A stretch of 64,000 nt of DNA, from the NCBI GenBank assembly GCA_016712525.1, contig JADJQX010000001.1, positions 2,627,501-2,691,500 on the forward strand. The letters run 5' to 3'. Below are positions 25,900-34,087 of this stretch, piece after piece (the first letter of the stretch is position 1; every line of letters starts with the position of its first letter). Under the pieces are notes generated by a model, which had not been told where the DNA came from, did not search any database, and was given only the letters and a program-made list of their open reading frames with translations. Source of the DNA: Myxococcales bacterium. GTDB lineage: Bacteria > Myxococcota_A > Polyangia > Polyangiales > Polyangiaceae. The position numbers and the translations under genes were made by a program.

Positions 25900-26817
25900 A
25901 TGCCGCGAACGTCCTCCCTCCGCGCGATCCTCGTCGTGTCGTGGGTGGGCGTGGCCTGCGGCGGCACGAACGCGGGCACGTCGCGGGGCCTCGAGCCTCG
26001 TACGACCGCGCAGCCACCGGCGACCGTCAGCGCTCCTCCCGTGGCCCTCGCGAGCCCAGAGCCTCGCGTCCATCGAGCGCCGCGCGCTCTCCGCGTGCTC
26101 TTCGAGGGCAACGACAAGGTGCCCTCGAAGGACCTCCTCGCCGCCATGCTCATCGACAAGGACACTCCGGATACCCGCGGTATCGCGAATGCCCAGGTCC
26201 TCGAGCGCGACGTGCTCTTCCTGACGGCCCTCTACTACGACCGGGGCTACCTCCAGGTCGCCATCGAGCCACCGCGGCTCGAGCACACCGACACGTCCCT
26301 CGATGTCCACGTCAAGGTGGCGGAAGGTCCGCAGTTCCGCCTGGGGAAGCTCGTGATCGAGGAGCGCCTCGACGGCAAGGTCGTCGCTCCGCTCGGGGGA
26401 AAAGCGGGGCTCCGATCGAAGATCTCCCTACGCGAGGGCGACGTCTTCGCGCGGGACGTCTTCGTGCGAGAGTTGCAGGAGGTTCGGCGGATTTACCGTG
26501 ACGCAGGTTACGCCAACGTGCAGGCCGATCCCGAGACCTCGCTCGACCTCGCGCGGTCCGTCGTGAACGTGACCGTGCCGATTCGCCGCATGGGGCACAC
26601 CACCATCGCGCGGATCCGAATCGTCGCGCCCGACGCCACGCACGCGGCGATCCGGCAGGCCCTCCACGTGACCGAGGGGCAGGCGTTCAACGAGACCGCG
26701 CTCGAGCGCGCGAAGGTGCAGCTGCTCGCGCTCGGCCTCTTCCGGCGCGTCGATCTCTCCCTCCAGGCCGTGCCGAGTGACACCTTCATTACCGTCACGA
26801 TCGAGGCCGAACCATGA
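25900..26817 (+). CDS. Lipoprotein with three POTRA-like domains, no barrel, 305 aa
   Basis: Leader MPRTSSLRAILVVSWVGVAC with a lipobox Cys20, then a ~40-residue Pro/Ala linker. The rest reads as three consecutive POTRA domains (the periplasmic modules of BamA/TamA/FtsQ). The first is at ~63-143 (LRVLFEGNDKVPSKDLLAAM ... ALYYDRGYLQVAIEPP ... VHVKVAEGPQF). The second is at ~144-230 (RLGKLVIEE ... VRRIYRDAGYANVQADPE). The third is at ~231-305 (HTTIARIRIVA ... ALHVTEGQAFNETALERAKV ... VTIEAEP). The C-terminus stops right after the third domain: there is no Omp85 barrel. It should sit at the outer membrane or inner leaflet as a lipid-anchored POTRA scaffold. The stop overlaps the next start by ATGA. 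Confidence 0.78.
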   Translation: MPRTSSLRAILVVSWVGVACGGTNAGTSRGLEPRTTAQPPATVSAPPVALASPEPRVHRAPRALRVLFEGNDKVPSKDLLAAMLIDKDTPDTRGIANAQVLERDVLFLTALYYDRGYLQVAIEPPRLEHTDTSLDVHVKVAEGPQFRLGKLVIEERLDGKVVAPLGGKAGLRSKISLREGDVFARDVFVRELQEVRRIYRDAGYANVQADPETSLDLARSVVNVTVPIRRMGHTTIARIRIVAPDATHAAIRQALHVTEGQAFNETALERAKVQLLALGLFRRVDLSLQAVPSDTFITVTIEAEP

Positions 26818-27386
26818 CTCGCCGCGCGCGATGGGGGAGCTCCGTGGTGCTCGTCGTGGCGCTCGGCGCGCTCCCGGCCGAGGCGCGTGCCGACGTGCTC
26901 GTCGACCGCATCGTGGCCGTCGTCGGAGCTCGCGCCATCACCCTGTCCGAGCTCCGGCTGCGCCTCGTCCCGTTCCAGAAGCAGGTCGACGCCCAGAAGC
27001 GATCGGCCGGCGAGCGCGCGGCCGCCTACGCGGCCCTCAACCGAGAGCTGCTCGATCGCATGATCGACGAGGTCCTCCTCGCAGAGGCCGCGAAGGCCGC
27101 GAACGTCGTGGTCGAGCGCGAGGAGATCGATCGGGCGATCGCCATGATCGCGGCGCAAGGCAACGTATCGCCGGCGGAGCTCCTGTCGGAGGCCGAGCGC
27201 CAAGGTATGCCTCAGGCCGCCTACCGCGCCGAGCTCGGGAGGCAAATCCTCGAGATGAAGCTCTTGCAGCGTCGATTCCCTCGCCAGGCCGCCGCGAGCA
27301 CGAAAGAGCCTGCGGCGCTCCAGCGTGAGCGGGTGGCGTGGCTGCGAGCGCTCCGCGAAGCGACCTACGTGGACGTGAGGCTATGA
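26814..27386 (+). CDS. SurA N-terminal domain protein, 190 aa
   Basis: Periplasmic chaperone-like protein. The signal peptide ends in ARADVLVDRI after VVLVVALGALPAEA. The mature part matches the helical N-terminal chaperone domain of SurA (VDRIVAVVGARAITLSELRL, LLDRMIDEVLLAEAAKA, MIAAQGNVSPAELLSEAERQ, LRQ-like helix RAELGRQILEMKLLQRRF). It ends ~40 residues later without any parvulin PPIase domain, so it is a chaperone-only short form. It overlaps the first POTRA gene by 4 bases and the second POTRA gene by 4 bases (ATGA junctions), which strongly suggests the three act together in outer-membrane protein delivery or folding. Confidence 0.82.
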   Translation: MTRRARWGSSVVLVVALGALPAEARADVLVDRIVAVVGARAITLSELRLRLVPFQKQVDAQKRSAGERAAAYAALNRELLDRMIDEVLLAEAAKAANVVVEREEIDRAIAMIAAQGNVSPAELLSEAERQGMPQAAYRAELGRQILEMKLLQRRFPRQAAASTKEPAALQRERVAWLRALREATYVDVRL

Positions 27387-28009
27387 CGCGGATCGAGCAC
27401 GTCGCCGTGGCGCTCTTGCTCGCGCTCCCCGGGTGCAGGCCGAGCTCGCCCGCGGCCGCCTCGTTCGTGCCTCCCGTGGCTCGCCCTCCCGTGGCGAAGA
27501 CCGTCGATCCGTGCCCGTTGCCGGCGGACGAGAAGAAGAGCGCGACACGCGACGACATGATCGGCGCGAAGGTCGCCGGTGTGTGTTTTCGTGGGAGAGA
27601 GCGGCTCTCCGAAGCCACGCTTGCAGGCACCCTCGACTCCAAGGTCGGCGGCACCTTCCATCCCGACATCGTTCGCAGAGACATCCAGAGCCTCTTCGCT
27701 CGAGGTGGCGTCGACGACGTGGAGGTGCACGCCTCGCTGACGCCTCGAGGGGTGGTCTTGGTGTACACGGTTCGTGAACGTCGGCCCGTCGTCGTAGAGA
27801 TCGTGGGCGGAGAGTCGCTCACTCCTGACGAACGAAGGGCAGCGACCGACGTGGGGGCTGGCTTGGACCTCGCGCGCGTCCGCGCGACCGCCGACGTGCT
27901 CGCCGAGGCGTGCCAAAAACACGGGAAACGCGCCACGCGAGTCACCTACGAGATCACCCCGTCGGGCCAAGGCTCGAAGGTCACCTTCGTCGTCGAAGAA
28001 GGTCCGTAG
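27383..28009 (+). CDS. Second POTRA-like lipoprotein, about two POTRA modules, 208 aa
   Basis: The start is the ATG overlapping the surA-like stop (ATGA): MTRIEHVAVALLLALPGC, lipid Cys18. A short Pro/Ala linker is followed by one clear POTRA (AGVCFRGRERLSEATLAGTL ... DIQSLFARGGVDDVEVHASL ... VYTVRERRP). A second weaker repeat follows (VVVEIVGGESLTPDERRAA ... ARVRATADVLAEACQKHGKR ... VTFVVEEGP), ending exactly at the module edge. As in the first protein there is no barrel. Together the two lipoproteins carry about five POTRA modules, the number found in one BamA. Convergent with the asparagine synthetase gene, 22 bp away. Confidence 0.75.
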   Translation: MTRIEHVAVALLLALPGCRPSSPAAASFVPPVARPPVAKTVDPCPLPADEKKSATRDDMIGAKVAGVCFRGRERLSEATLAGTLDSKVGGTFHPDIVRRDIQSLFARGGVDDVEVHASLTPRGVVLVYTVRERRPVVVEIVGGESLTPDERRAATDVGAGLDLARVRATADVLAEACQKHGKRATRVTYEITPSGQGSKVTFVVEEGP

Positions 28010-28031
28010 GGCCCGTACCTGCGAGGCGCCC

Positions 28032-29933
28032 TCACGAGAGGGACAGCGTGTCGGCGAGGACCGCCATGCCCGAGACGAAGAAGTAGAGCGGATCGAAGCG
28101 GGCGCGCACCTCGGCGCTCGAGCCATCGAGCTCGTCGAGGAGCTTCAGGATGGCGTCGGCGCGGAAGAACGGAAGATCTCGGAACCTGCGGCTCGTGACG
28201 AGGTCGCGCGTGAGCTCGGCGATGGCGCTGCCGGGGCCCGTGACCCCGGGTGGCGCATGGAAGGGCTGCTTTCGTGCGTCGCGGATCTCGCGCGTGACGA
28301 CGTCGGCTACGGCGAGCCTGAGGAGGGCCTTCTCGCGCCCCTCGCGGAAGAGGAGCTCGCGCGGAAGATCGCGCACCGCCTCGAACAGGCGATGATCGAG
28401 GAACGGGAGCCGTTGCTCGACGCCGTGGGCCATGTCGAGGCGCTCCGCGGCGAGCACGTAGCCGACGAAGTGGGTCTTCATCCAGAGGTAGGTGAGGGCT
28501 CGGAACGGCTCGGCGCGCGCGAGGCGACCCAGGGGCATCGTGCCGAGGAGGTCCCGGTACGGGTCGATGCGCGTGTGGCGCGAGACGAAGTCGGGCGCGA
28601 GCAGGCCCCTCACGGTGTCGACCTTCTCGCCGAGGTACGCGAGCGTCTCCCCCGAAAAGCCCACCGCGCGGAGCACCAGCGCGAGGAGCGGGGAGAACTC
28701 GCCGATGCTCGAAAATGCGCGTGAATTCATGGGGTTGAAGGCGCTCTTGACCCTCTCGCCGAGGGTACGCGGCGGGCCGCTTCGTTCGCCGAGCGCGGCG
28801 CGTAGGAAGGCGTACCCCGCGAAGAGCTCGTCGGCACCTTCGCCTCCGAGCACGACCTTGAGCCCGGCGTCGCGGACCGCGCGGCTCAAGAAGTATCGCG
28901 CCGGGGCGTGCCCGTTGTACGGCGGGATCTCGGCGACCTCGACGCCGGCGCGGAAGTCGTCGGCGAACGCGCTGCGCGGGACGTGGACCACGTCGAGGGG
29001 CACACCGGCGTGGGCGGCCATGCGTGCCGCGGGCCCCTTCTCGTCGAACGCGTCGTCGTCGAAGGAGACCGTGAACGCGCGCAGCCCGCGTGCGCCGAGC
29101 CTCTGCGCGAGCCCGAGCACGGACGACGAGTCGACCCCGCCCGAGAGGTAGCACCCGATAGGGACGTCGGCGCGGAGCCGCGTGCGCACGGCGTCCTCGA
29201 GGGCGAGCCCGACCTCGTGCACGGCCTCGGGCAGGCTCGTCTTGCGCGTGCGTCCGCGTGCGGGGAACTCGGCGTCCCAGTACGATCGGAGCGAGACCTT
29301 CCCGCCCTCGACGACGAGCGTGTGACCCGGGGGAACCTGGCGGACCTTGTGGAAGAGCGTGCGGTCGTTCGGGAGGGCGAGGTGCATCGCGCGGTAGACG
29401 CCGTCGTCGTCCCAGACCGCCGGGAGCCCCGCGGCGAAGAGGGCCTTCGCCTCCGAGGCGACCAGCACGGCGCCCTCGTGCTCGGCGTAGAAGAGGGGCT
29501 TGATGCCGAAGCGGTCGCGCGCGCAAAAGAGCCTGCCCCGGGCCTCGTCCCAGATGGCCATCGCGAGCTCGCCGCGGAAGAGCCGCGTGCAGTCGTCGCC
29601 GAGCTCGCGGTAGGCGTGGAGCGCGATCTCGCTGTCGGAGCGGGTCCGCACGTCGTGGCCACGCGCGCGGAGATCACCGAGCAGGCGCACGGAGTCGTAG
29701 ATTTCGCCGTTCACGACCGCCGCCGTCGCCCCGTCGGTCGACACGAAGGGCTGCGCGCCATGGGCGAGGTCGACGATGGCGAGCCGCACGTGCCCGAGCG
29801 CCGCGCGCCGGGAGGGGGCGAGGTAGACGCCGCGCCCGTCGGGGCCACGATGCGCGATGCGGTCGAGCGCGCGCGTGATGCGATCCGGCTCGACGGGGAC
29901 ACGCGGGGACACGATCGCGACGATGCCGCACAT
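28032..29933 (-). CDS. asnB: Asparagine synthase (glutamine-hydrolysing), 633 aa
   Basis: ATP-dependent amidation of aspartate with glutamine as nitrogen donor. The N-terminal class II glutaminase domain starts MCGIVAIV, so the nucleophile Cys2 is present after Met removal, with RGPDGRGVY and VNGEIYDS as expected. The C-terminal synthetase domain has the PP-loop SGGVDSS (residues 264-270) and GGEGADELFAGYAFLR. The length is normal for bacterial AsnB. Enzymes of this group also serve cell-surface or natural-product amidation. That matters here because the gene overlaps by 1 base (TGATG) an HTTM membrane-protein gene upstream, an unusual partner. Convergent with the POTRA gene. The start is fixed by the need for Cys at position 2. 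Confidence 0.92.
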   Translation of the reverse strand: MCGIVAIVSPRVPVEPDRITRALDRIAHRGPDGRGVYLAPSRRAALGHVRLAIVDLAHGAQPFVSTDGATAAVVNGEIYDSVRLLGDLRARGHDVRTRSDSEIALHAYRELGDDCTRLFRGELAMAIWDEARGRLFCARDRFGIKPLFYAEHEGAVLVASEAKALFAAGLPAVWDDDGVYRAMHLALPNDRTLFHKVRQVPPGHTLVVEGGKVSLRSYWDAEFPARGRTRKTSLPEAVHEVGLALEDAVRTRLRADVPIGCYLSGGVDSSSVLGLAQRLGARGLRAFTVSFDDDAFDEKGPAARMAAHAGVPLDVVHVPRSAFADDFRAGVEVAEIPPYNGHAPARYFLSRAVRDAGLKVVLGGEGADELFAGYAFLRAALGERSGPPRTLGERVKSAFNPMNSRAFSSIGEFSPLLALVLRAVGFSGETLAYLGEKVDTVRGLLAPDFVSRHTRIDPYRDLLGTMPLGRLARAEPFRALTYLWMKTHFVGYVLAAERLDMAHGVEQRLPFLDHRLFEAVRDLPRELLFREGREKALLRLAVADVVTREIRDARKQPFHAPPGVTGPGSAIAELTRDLVTSRRFRDLPFFRADAILKLLDELDGSSAEVRARFDPLYFFVSGMAVLADTLSLS

Positions 29934-31441
29934 CAGCGAGCCTCCTCGGTGCAGGCGTGCGCGGCGAGCACGACGTGCCGCGTGGGGGCGACGTCGGGGA
30001 GCCCGGTACGGCGGAAATTCGCCTCGATCGTGAGCTCGGTGGCCCCCGGCAGGGCGCGGCAGGCACGCGCCCCCAGACGCTCCGCGATGGCCTCGCGCAC
30101 CTTGGGCGCGTGCTCTTCGGCGATGGGCATCCAGGTGACACCGCCGAGGTAGCCGAGCAGGATGGAGGAGCGCATGTCGCGCGGGGCGACGCGCGCGAAG
30201 GGGACGATCTCCGGGTGGGCTCCGCTCGTGTGGACCGTGACCTCGACGGCGAAGTTGCGATCGTCGATCCAGTCGAGGAGGCGGTACTGCTGCACGAGGC
30301 CCACCGCGAAGAGCGCCCCGAAGAGCGCGGTCTGCGTGGCCCCGCCGGTCTCGGCCGTCGCGCCGCGGACGAGCGCTGCCTTGCCTCTCGGCCCGTCGAG
30401 CTCCGGCGCGCGCCACGGCGGCGTGACGAAGGCAGAGGCCATCGCGGCCGCGAGCGTCCCCACGACGGCCGACGCGAAGATCTCCGAGGGGCGCATCCGA
30501 ACGGCGCGGGTGGACTTTGGTGCTCTCTTAACGTGCCGAAAGTACAGGGGAATCGCGGCGAGGCAGAGGAGGTTCGCGAAGGGCACGTCGACCGTCGCGA
30601 CGATGCTCAGGTGGAGCACGACCACGCTCACGACGAGCGCACGACGGACACGCGCGTCGGACGAGAGCGCGATGCCGAGCGGCAAGAGCGGCTCGACGAA
30701 GAGCGTCGCGTAGGTGCCGGCTCGGAGCCATGGGGCCAAAGTCGGACGCATCGCCTCCGCGACGTGGCTCATGGGGAGCGAGAGCACCGCGAAGAGCGCC
30801 TCCCCCGAGCGCCACATCGGGCTCGTCCACTTGCTCGCTCCCGCGACGAAGTAGAGGAGCCCGAGGTTCGCGAGGAAGAGCCTCACCATCGTGCCGCGCA
30901 CCCGCGCGCCGCGCCATCGTTCGAGGGTCGTGCGGAGGCCTCCCGCGCGCTCTTCGAGGGTGAGGGTCGCCCCCGTCGGGAGGAGCGTGAGCCAGAAGAG
31001 CGCGAGGTGAACGAGGACGTCGTCGACGCCCATCACGAGGAAATCGTGCCGGTACGTCGCGACGGCGACGAGGTAGAGCGCGAACGCCACGAGCCTCGGC
31101 CGAACGCCGAGCACCAGCAACACGGAGAGCGCACACGCGCCCGCATAGACCGCTCGGACCGCGAGGGCGCTCCGGCCGACGAGCGCGAAGAGCGGCTCGA
31201 CCGTGAACGGAAAAACCTCGCGCGAGACCTCGTGCGGAACGAGCCCGTCCGGGCCATGGTAGAGGCCCACCTCGGCGAGGTGCCTCGCGAAGTACGCGAG
31301 CACCACGAGCCCCGCGGCCACACGGAACCCGTCGACCGACAGGGCCGGGACGTCACGCACGAGGGCGAGCTTCACCGCCACGAGCCACGTGCTCGGCGCG
31401 CGAAAGACCCCGCTCGGCGCGATCGCCGCCTCCTCGGACAT
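29933..31441 (-). CDS. HTTM (gamma-carboxylase-like) membrane protein, 502 aa
   Basis: Multi-span membrane protein with the horizontally transferred transmembrane (HTTM) domain related to vitamin K-dependent gamma-carboxylase. Membrane segments fill residues ~20-350, including VDGFRVAAGLVVLAYFARHL, ALYLVAVATYRHDFLVMGVD (the conserved HTTM 'YRHD...D' stretch), VLVHLALFWLTLLP, FLANLGLLYFVAGASKWTSP and ALVVSVVVLHLSIVATVDVP. The last ~120 residues form a soluble domain (FAVEVTVHTSGAHPEIVPFA). The classical carboxylase Lys residues cannot be judged by eye, so the activity is unknown. It is translationally coupled to asparagine synthetase (1-base overlap). Many HTTM proteins in bacteria are uncharacterised. 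Confidence 0.82.
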   Translation of the reverse strand: MSEEAAIAPSGVFRAPSTWLVAVKLALVRDVPALSVDGFRVAAGLVVLAYFARHLAEVGLYHGPDGLVPHEVSREVFPFTVEPLFALVGRSALAVRAVYAGACALSVLLVLGVRPRLVAFALYLVAVATYRHDFLVMGVDDVLVHLALFWLTLLPTGATLTLEERAGGLRTTLERWRGARVRGTMVRLFLANLGLLYFVAGASKWTSPMWRSGEALFAVLSLPMSHVAEAMRPTLAPWLRAGTYATLFVEPLLPLGIALSSDARVRRALVVSVVVLHLSIVATVDVPFANLLCLAAIPLYFRHVKRAPKSTRAVRMRPSEIFASAVVGTLAAAMASAFVTPPWRAPELDGPRGKAALVRGATAETGGATQTALFGALFAVGLVQQYRLLDWIDDRNFAVEVTVHTSGAHPEIVPFARVAPRDMRSSILLGYLGGVTWMPIAEEHAPKVREAIAERLGARACRALPGATELTIEANFRRTGLPDVAPTRHVVLAAHACTEEAR

Positions 31442-31485
31442 GCCCGGAGCTTACCCCACGAGCGGGCGCGGGCCGTGCCTCGTGC

Positions 31486-32793
31486 TCACGACGTCGCGTT
31501 CAGCGTGGTGTAGAGCGGGAGGATGCGGGGCTCGCGCTCGGTGACCGGGTAAAATCGCTCTCGGAACGCCTCGGGGGACATCTTGGCCGTCATCGCGAGC
31601 TCGCGGAGCACGTCCTCGTCCTCGAAATCCTCACGCTTCAGGCGCACCATGTATCCCCAGGCGATGCGGTACCGATCGGACCCGAGGTCGACCATGCGGA
31701 CGCGCGTGCGCCCCTCGGGGGTGAGCATGTCCGAGAAGGGGATCGCCCGGAATTTGTCGGCGTGCATGGTGACCACCGCGCCCGAGCCGCCCTCGATCAC
31801 GAACCTCGCGGCCGAGTGCCCGAGGTCGCGCGCGTACTCCATGTCGAACGGGATCGGATCGGCGCAGCGGAGCTCGTAGCCGAGGTTCTTCGTGACCACG
31901 GTGAGCGGGATGCCCATCTCCTTGAGCTTGGTGCGCACGCGGTCACGCACGAGCGTCCCGATGTCGATGTCGGAGATGGCCGCGTGACCTTGTTCGTCGC
32001 GGAAGATGCCGCCGCTCTCTTCGAGGTCCTTCTCGTCGAGCACGTCGACGAGGCCCTCGGCGAGCACCGCGATGCCGTGCGGCTTGCCGCTCGCGAGCCG
32101 CTTCACCATGGCGCCGACGAGGGTGTCGGCGACGCGATCGAGCTTCACCTTCTTGCCCTTCTCGGCGAACTCTTCGCCGATGAGGGTGAGCGTGGCCCCG
32201 GCGGCCTTGCCGATGCCGAGCGCTAGGTGCCCCGCCTTGTGGCCCATGGCGACCGCGAAATACCAGCGCCCCGTGGTCTTCGCGTCCACCATGAGGTTCT
32301 CGACGATCGACACGCCGACGTGCCTCGCCGTCTGAAAGCCGAAGGTGAACTCCTCGCGGGGCAGGTCGATGTCGTTGTCGATCGTCTTCGGCACGTGCAC
32401 GACGCGGAGCTCCCCGCTCGAGACCCGCGCGAGCTCGGTCGCGAGGAAACAGGTGCCGTCGCCGCCGATGCTGACGACCATGGTGACGCCGAGGTCGCGG
32501 AGCGCCTTCACGGCGTTCTCGACGCCGTTCGGGACGCGCGTGGGGTTCGCGCGCGAGATGCCGAGGTGCGACCCGCCGCGGAAGTGGATGCGGCTCACGT
32601 TCTGGATCCCGAGCGGGATGACCTTGCTCGTGTCGCCCTTCATGAGGTGCTTGTAGCCGTCGAGCACACCGAGCACCGGGACGCCCGAGAGGCACGCCCG
32701 AATCGTGGCCGCGCCGATCACGCTGTTGATGCCGGGGGCGGGGCCTCCGCCGACGACGATGGCGAGCTTGCCAGGAGGAGCTTTGATCGACAT
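31486..32793 (-). CDS. pfkA: 6-phosphofructokinase, 435 aa
   Basis: Phosphofructokinase superfamily enzyme, cytoplasmic, phosphorylating fructose 6-phosphate. Motifs are GGGPAPGIN (residues ~15-23), GGDGT (110-114), PKTIDNDID (135-143, catalytic Asp139 region) and MGHKAGHLALGIGKA. The phosphoryl-donor code is mixed: Gly at the GGD-G position (ATP type) with Lys in P-K-TIDND (PPi-type and long ATP-type enzymes). That Gly/Lys pair is known from ATP-dependent plant and trypanosomatid enzymes, so ATP use is more likely than PPi, but this is inference. Longer than the 320-residue classical PfkA. Transcribed alone, divergent from a LysR gene across 155 bp. Confidence 0.88.
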   Translation of the reverse strand: MSIKAPPGKLAIVVGGGPAPGINSVIGAATIRACLSGVPVLGVLDGYKHLMKGDTSKVIPLGIQNVSRIHFRGGSHLGISRANPTRVPNGVENAVKALRDLGVTMVVSIGGDGTCFLATELARVSSGELRVVHVPKTIDNDIDLPREEFTFGFQTARHVGVSIVENLMVDAKTTGRWYFAVAMGHKAGHLALGIGKAAGATLTLIGEEFAEKGKKVKLDRVADTLVGAMVKRLASGKPHGIAVLAEGLVDVLDEKDLEESGGIFRDEQGHAAISDIDIGTLVRDRVRTKLKEMGIPLTVVTKNLGYELRCADPIPFDMEYARDLGHSAARFVIEGGSGAVVTMHADKFRAIPFSDMLTPEGRTRVRMVDLGSDRYRIAWGYMVRLKREDFEDEDVLRELAMTAKMSPEAFRERFYPVTEREPRILPLYTTLNATS

Positions 32794-32948
32794 GATCGGC
32801 TCTTTAGCTCAAAACGTAACTCTGAAAAGAGGTGAGAGTGTTCTCCCTGCGTTTTGGGCAAAATTCGGGCGCTTGGGTCGGTCCGTGAACGGGCTCGGCC
32901 CGTTCGTGCCGCGGCGCGGGACGTGGCGATGGGGCTCGCGGTAGAACG

Positions 32949-33884
32949 ATGGGCATGGCCGTGAACCTCGAGCACCTCCGCGTCCTCGTCCGAATCGCGC
33001 GTGAGCCCACGTTCGCGGCCGCGGCCGAGCGCCTGCACGTGACGCCCTCCGCGGTGAGCCAGCACGTGAAGATGCTCGAGGCCGAGCTCGGGACGATCCT
33101 CTTCGAGAAGGCGGGCCGAGGCGTCCGCATGACGCGCGACGCGGAGGCGCTCGTCGAGGGGCTCGGGCCGCTCATCGCGCAGATCGACGAGCGCATCGAG
33201 GTGTTCACGGGCGAGTCGGACGTGGTGCGCGGCGCCGTCACGATCGGGGGGCCCGACGTCTTCTGCCGCATGTGGCTTTTGCCTCGCATCGCGGCCGCGG
33301 CCAAGGCCTACGGAGAGCTCTCGCTCGACGTGCGCTTCGCCAAGAACGATCAGGTCGAGAAGACCCTCGTGTCGGGCGAGATCGACTTCGCCATCTTGGT
33401 GGCCGCGCCCGAGTCGCCCGCCGTCGAGGCCGTCCCCATCTACCGCGAGGAGCTCGTCGCCGTCGCCTCGCCGGCGTACCTCTCGCGTTACGGCGAGCCC
33501 GAGACGCCGTCGGAGCTCGAGGCTCACAGGTTCGTGCTGTTCGATCCGACCGCGCGCATGCAAGACGTCTGGCTCCGGGCGGTCGTCGGACCGAAGGCGA
33601 CGTTCCGCGGCAAGGTGGTGTGCACCGTGCGGGATCTCGACCAGATCCTCGATCTCGCCAAGGCCGACGTGGGCATCGGCATCGTGCCGAACCACATGGC
33701 CGACCCCTCGGTGGAGAAGGGCGAGCTCGTGGTCCTCACGATGGGCAAGGCGCAGCCCAAAGGCCGCAGGCGCGCGACGAACGTCATCTACCTCGCGTGG
33801 CGAAAGAGCCACCGAGAGGCGGCGCGCCTCCGCGCGGTCCGAGAGCTCCTCCTCGAAGGCACCGAGTCGGCTAAGAAACCCTGA
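32949..33884 (+). CDS. LysR family transcriptional regulator, 311 aa
   Basis: LysR-type regulator. The winged HTH is at ~5-64 (LEHLRVLVRIAREPTFAAAA, RLHVTPSAVSQHVKMLEAEL, ILFEKAGRGVRMT), followed by a normal two-lobed effector domain (GAVTIGGPDVFCRMWLLPRI ... VGIGIVPNHMADPS). Start at 32949, or two codons later (MAVNLEHL). It lies just upstream of, and in the same direction as, the tryptophan dioxygenase and the bifunctional flavoprotein genes, 203 bp away, and could control that catabolic pair; the divergent phosphofructokinase is an alternative target. The gap before kynA holds an AT-rich patch (33949-33966) that may carry the promoter. Confidence 0.86.
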   Translation: MGMAVNLEHLRVLVRIAREPTFAAAAERLHVTPSAVSQHVKMLEAELGTILFEKAGRGVRMTRDAEALVEGLGPLIAQIDERIEVFTGESDVVRGAVTIGGPDVFCRMWLLPRIAAAAKAYGELSLDVRFAKNDQVEKTLVSGEIDFAILVAAPESPAVEAVPIYREELVAVASPAYLSRYGEPETPSELEAHRFVLFDPTARMQDVWLRAVVGPKATFRGKVVCTVRDLDQILDLAKADVGIGIVPNHMADPSVEKGELVVLTMGKAQPKGRRRATNVIYLAWRKSHREAARLRAVRELLLEGTESAKKP

Positions 33885-34087
33885 GGTCTCGCTTCGACGT
33901 CTTCGCCGAGGGCTTCGGGCCGGCACGAACGGCGCGCCGAATCGCGACGAAAAGTAGATTAATTTCAGGCGTTTGAGTGGCGGTGCAGGCCTTGCCGAGG
34001 GGGCCCCGCCGCGTGCGCAACCGGTGCAGCGGTCGGGGCGCCGGGCGCGCTTGTCGGCGTCGTGGTTTTCGCCCAAGACTCCGCCCC

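Noticed and set aside
33949..33966. AT-rich patch before the tryptophan dioxygenase gene as a mapped promoter
   Set aside because: AT-richness alone fits a promoter but I cannot place convincing -35 and -10 boxes, so it is mentioned only as context.
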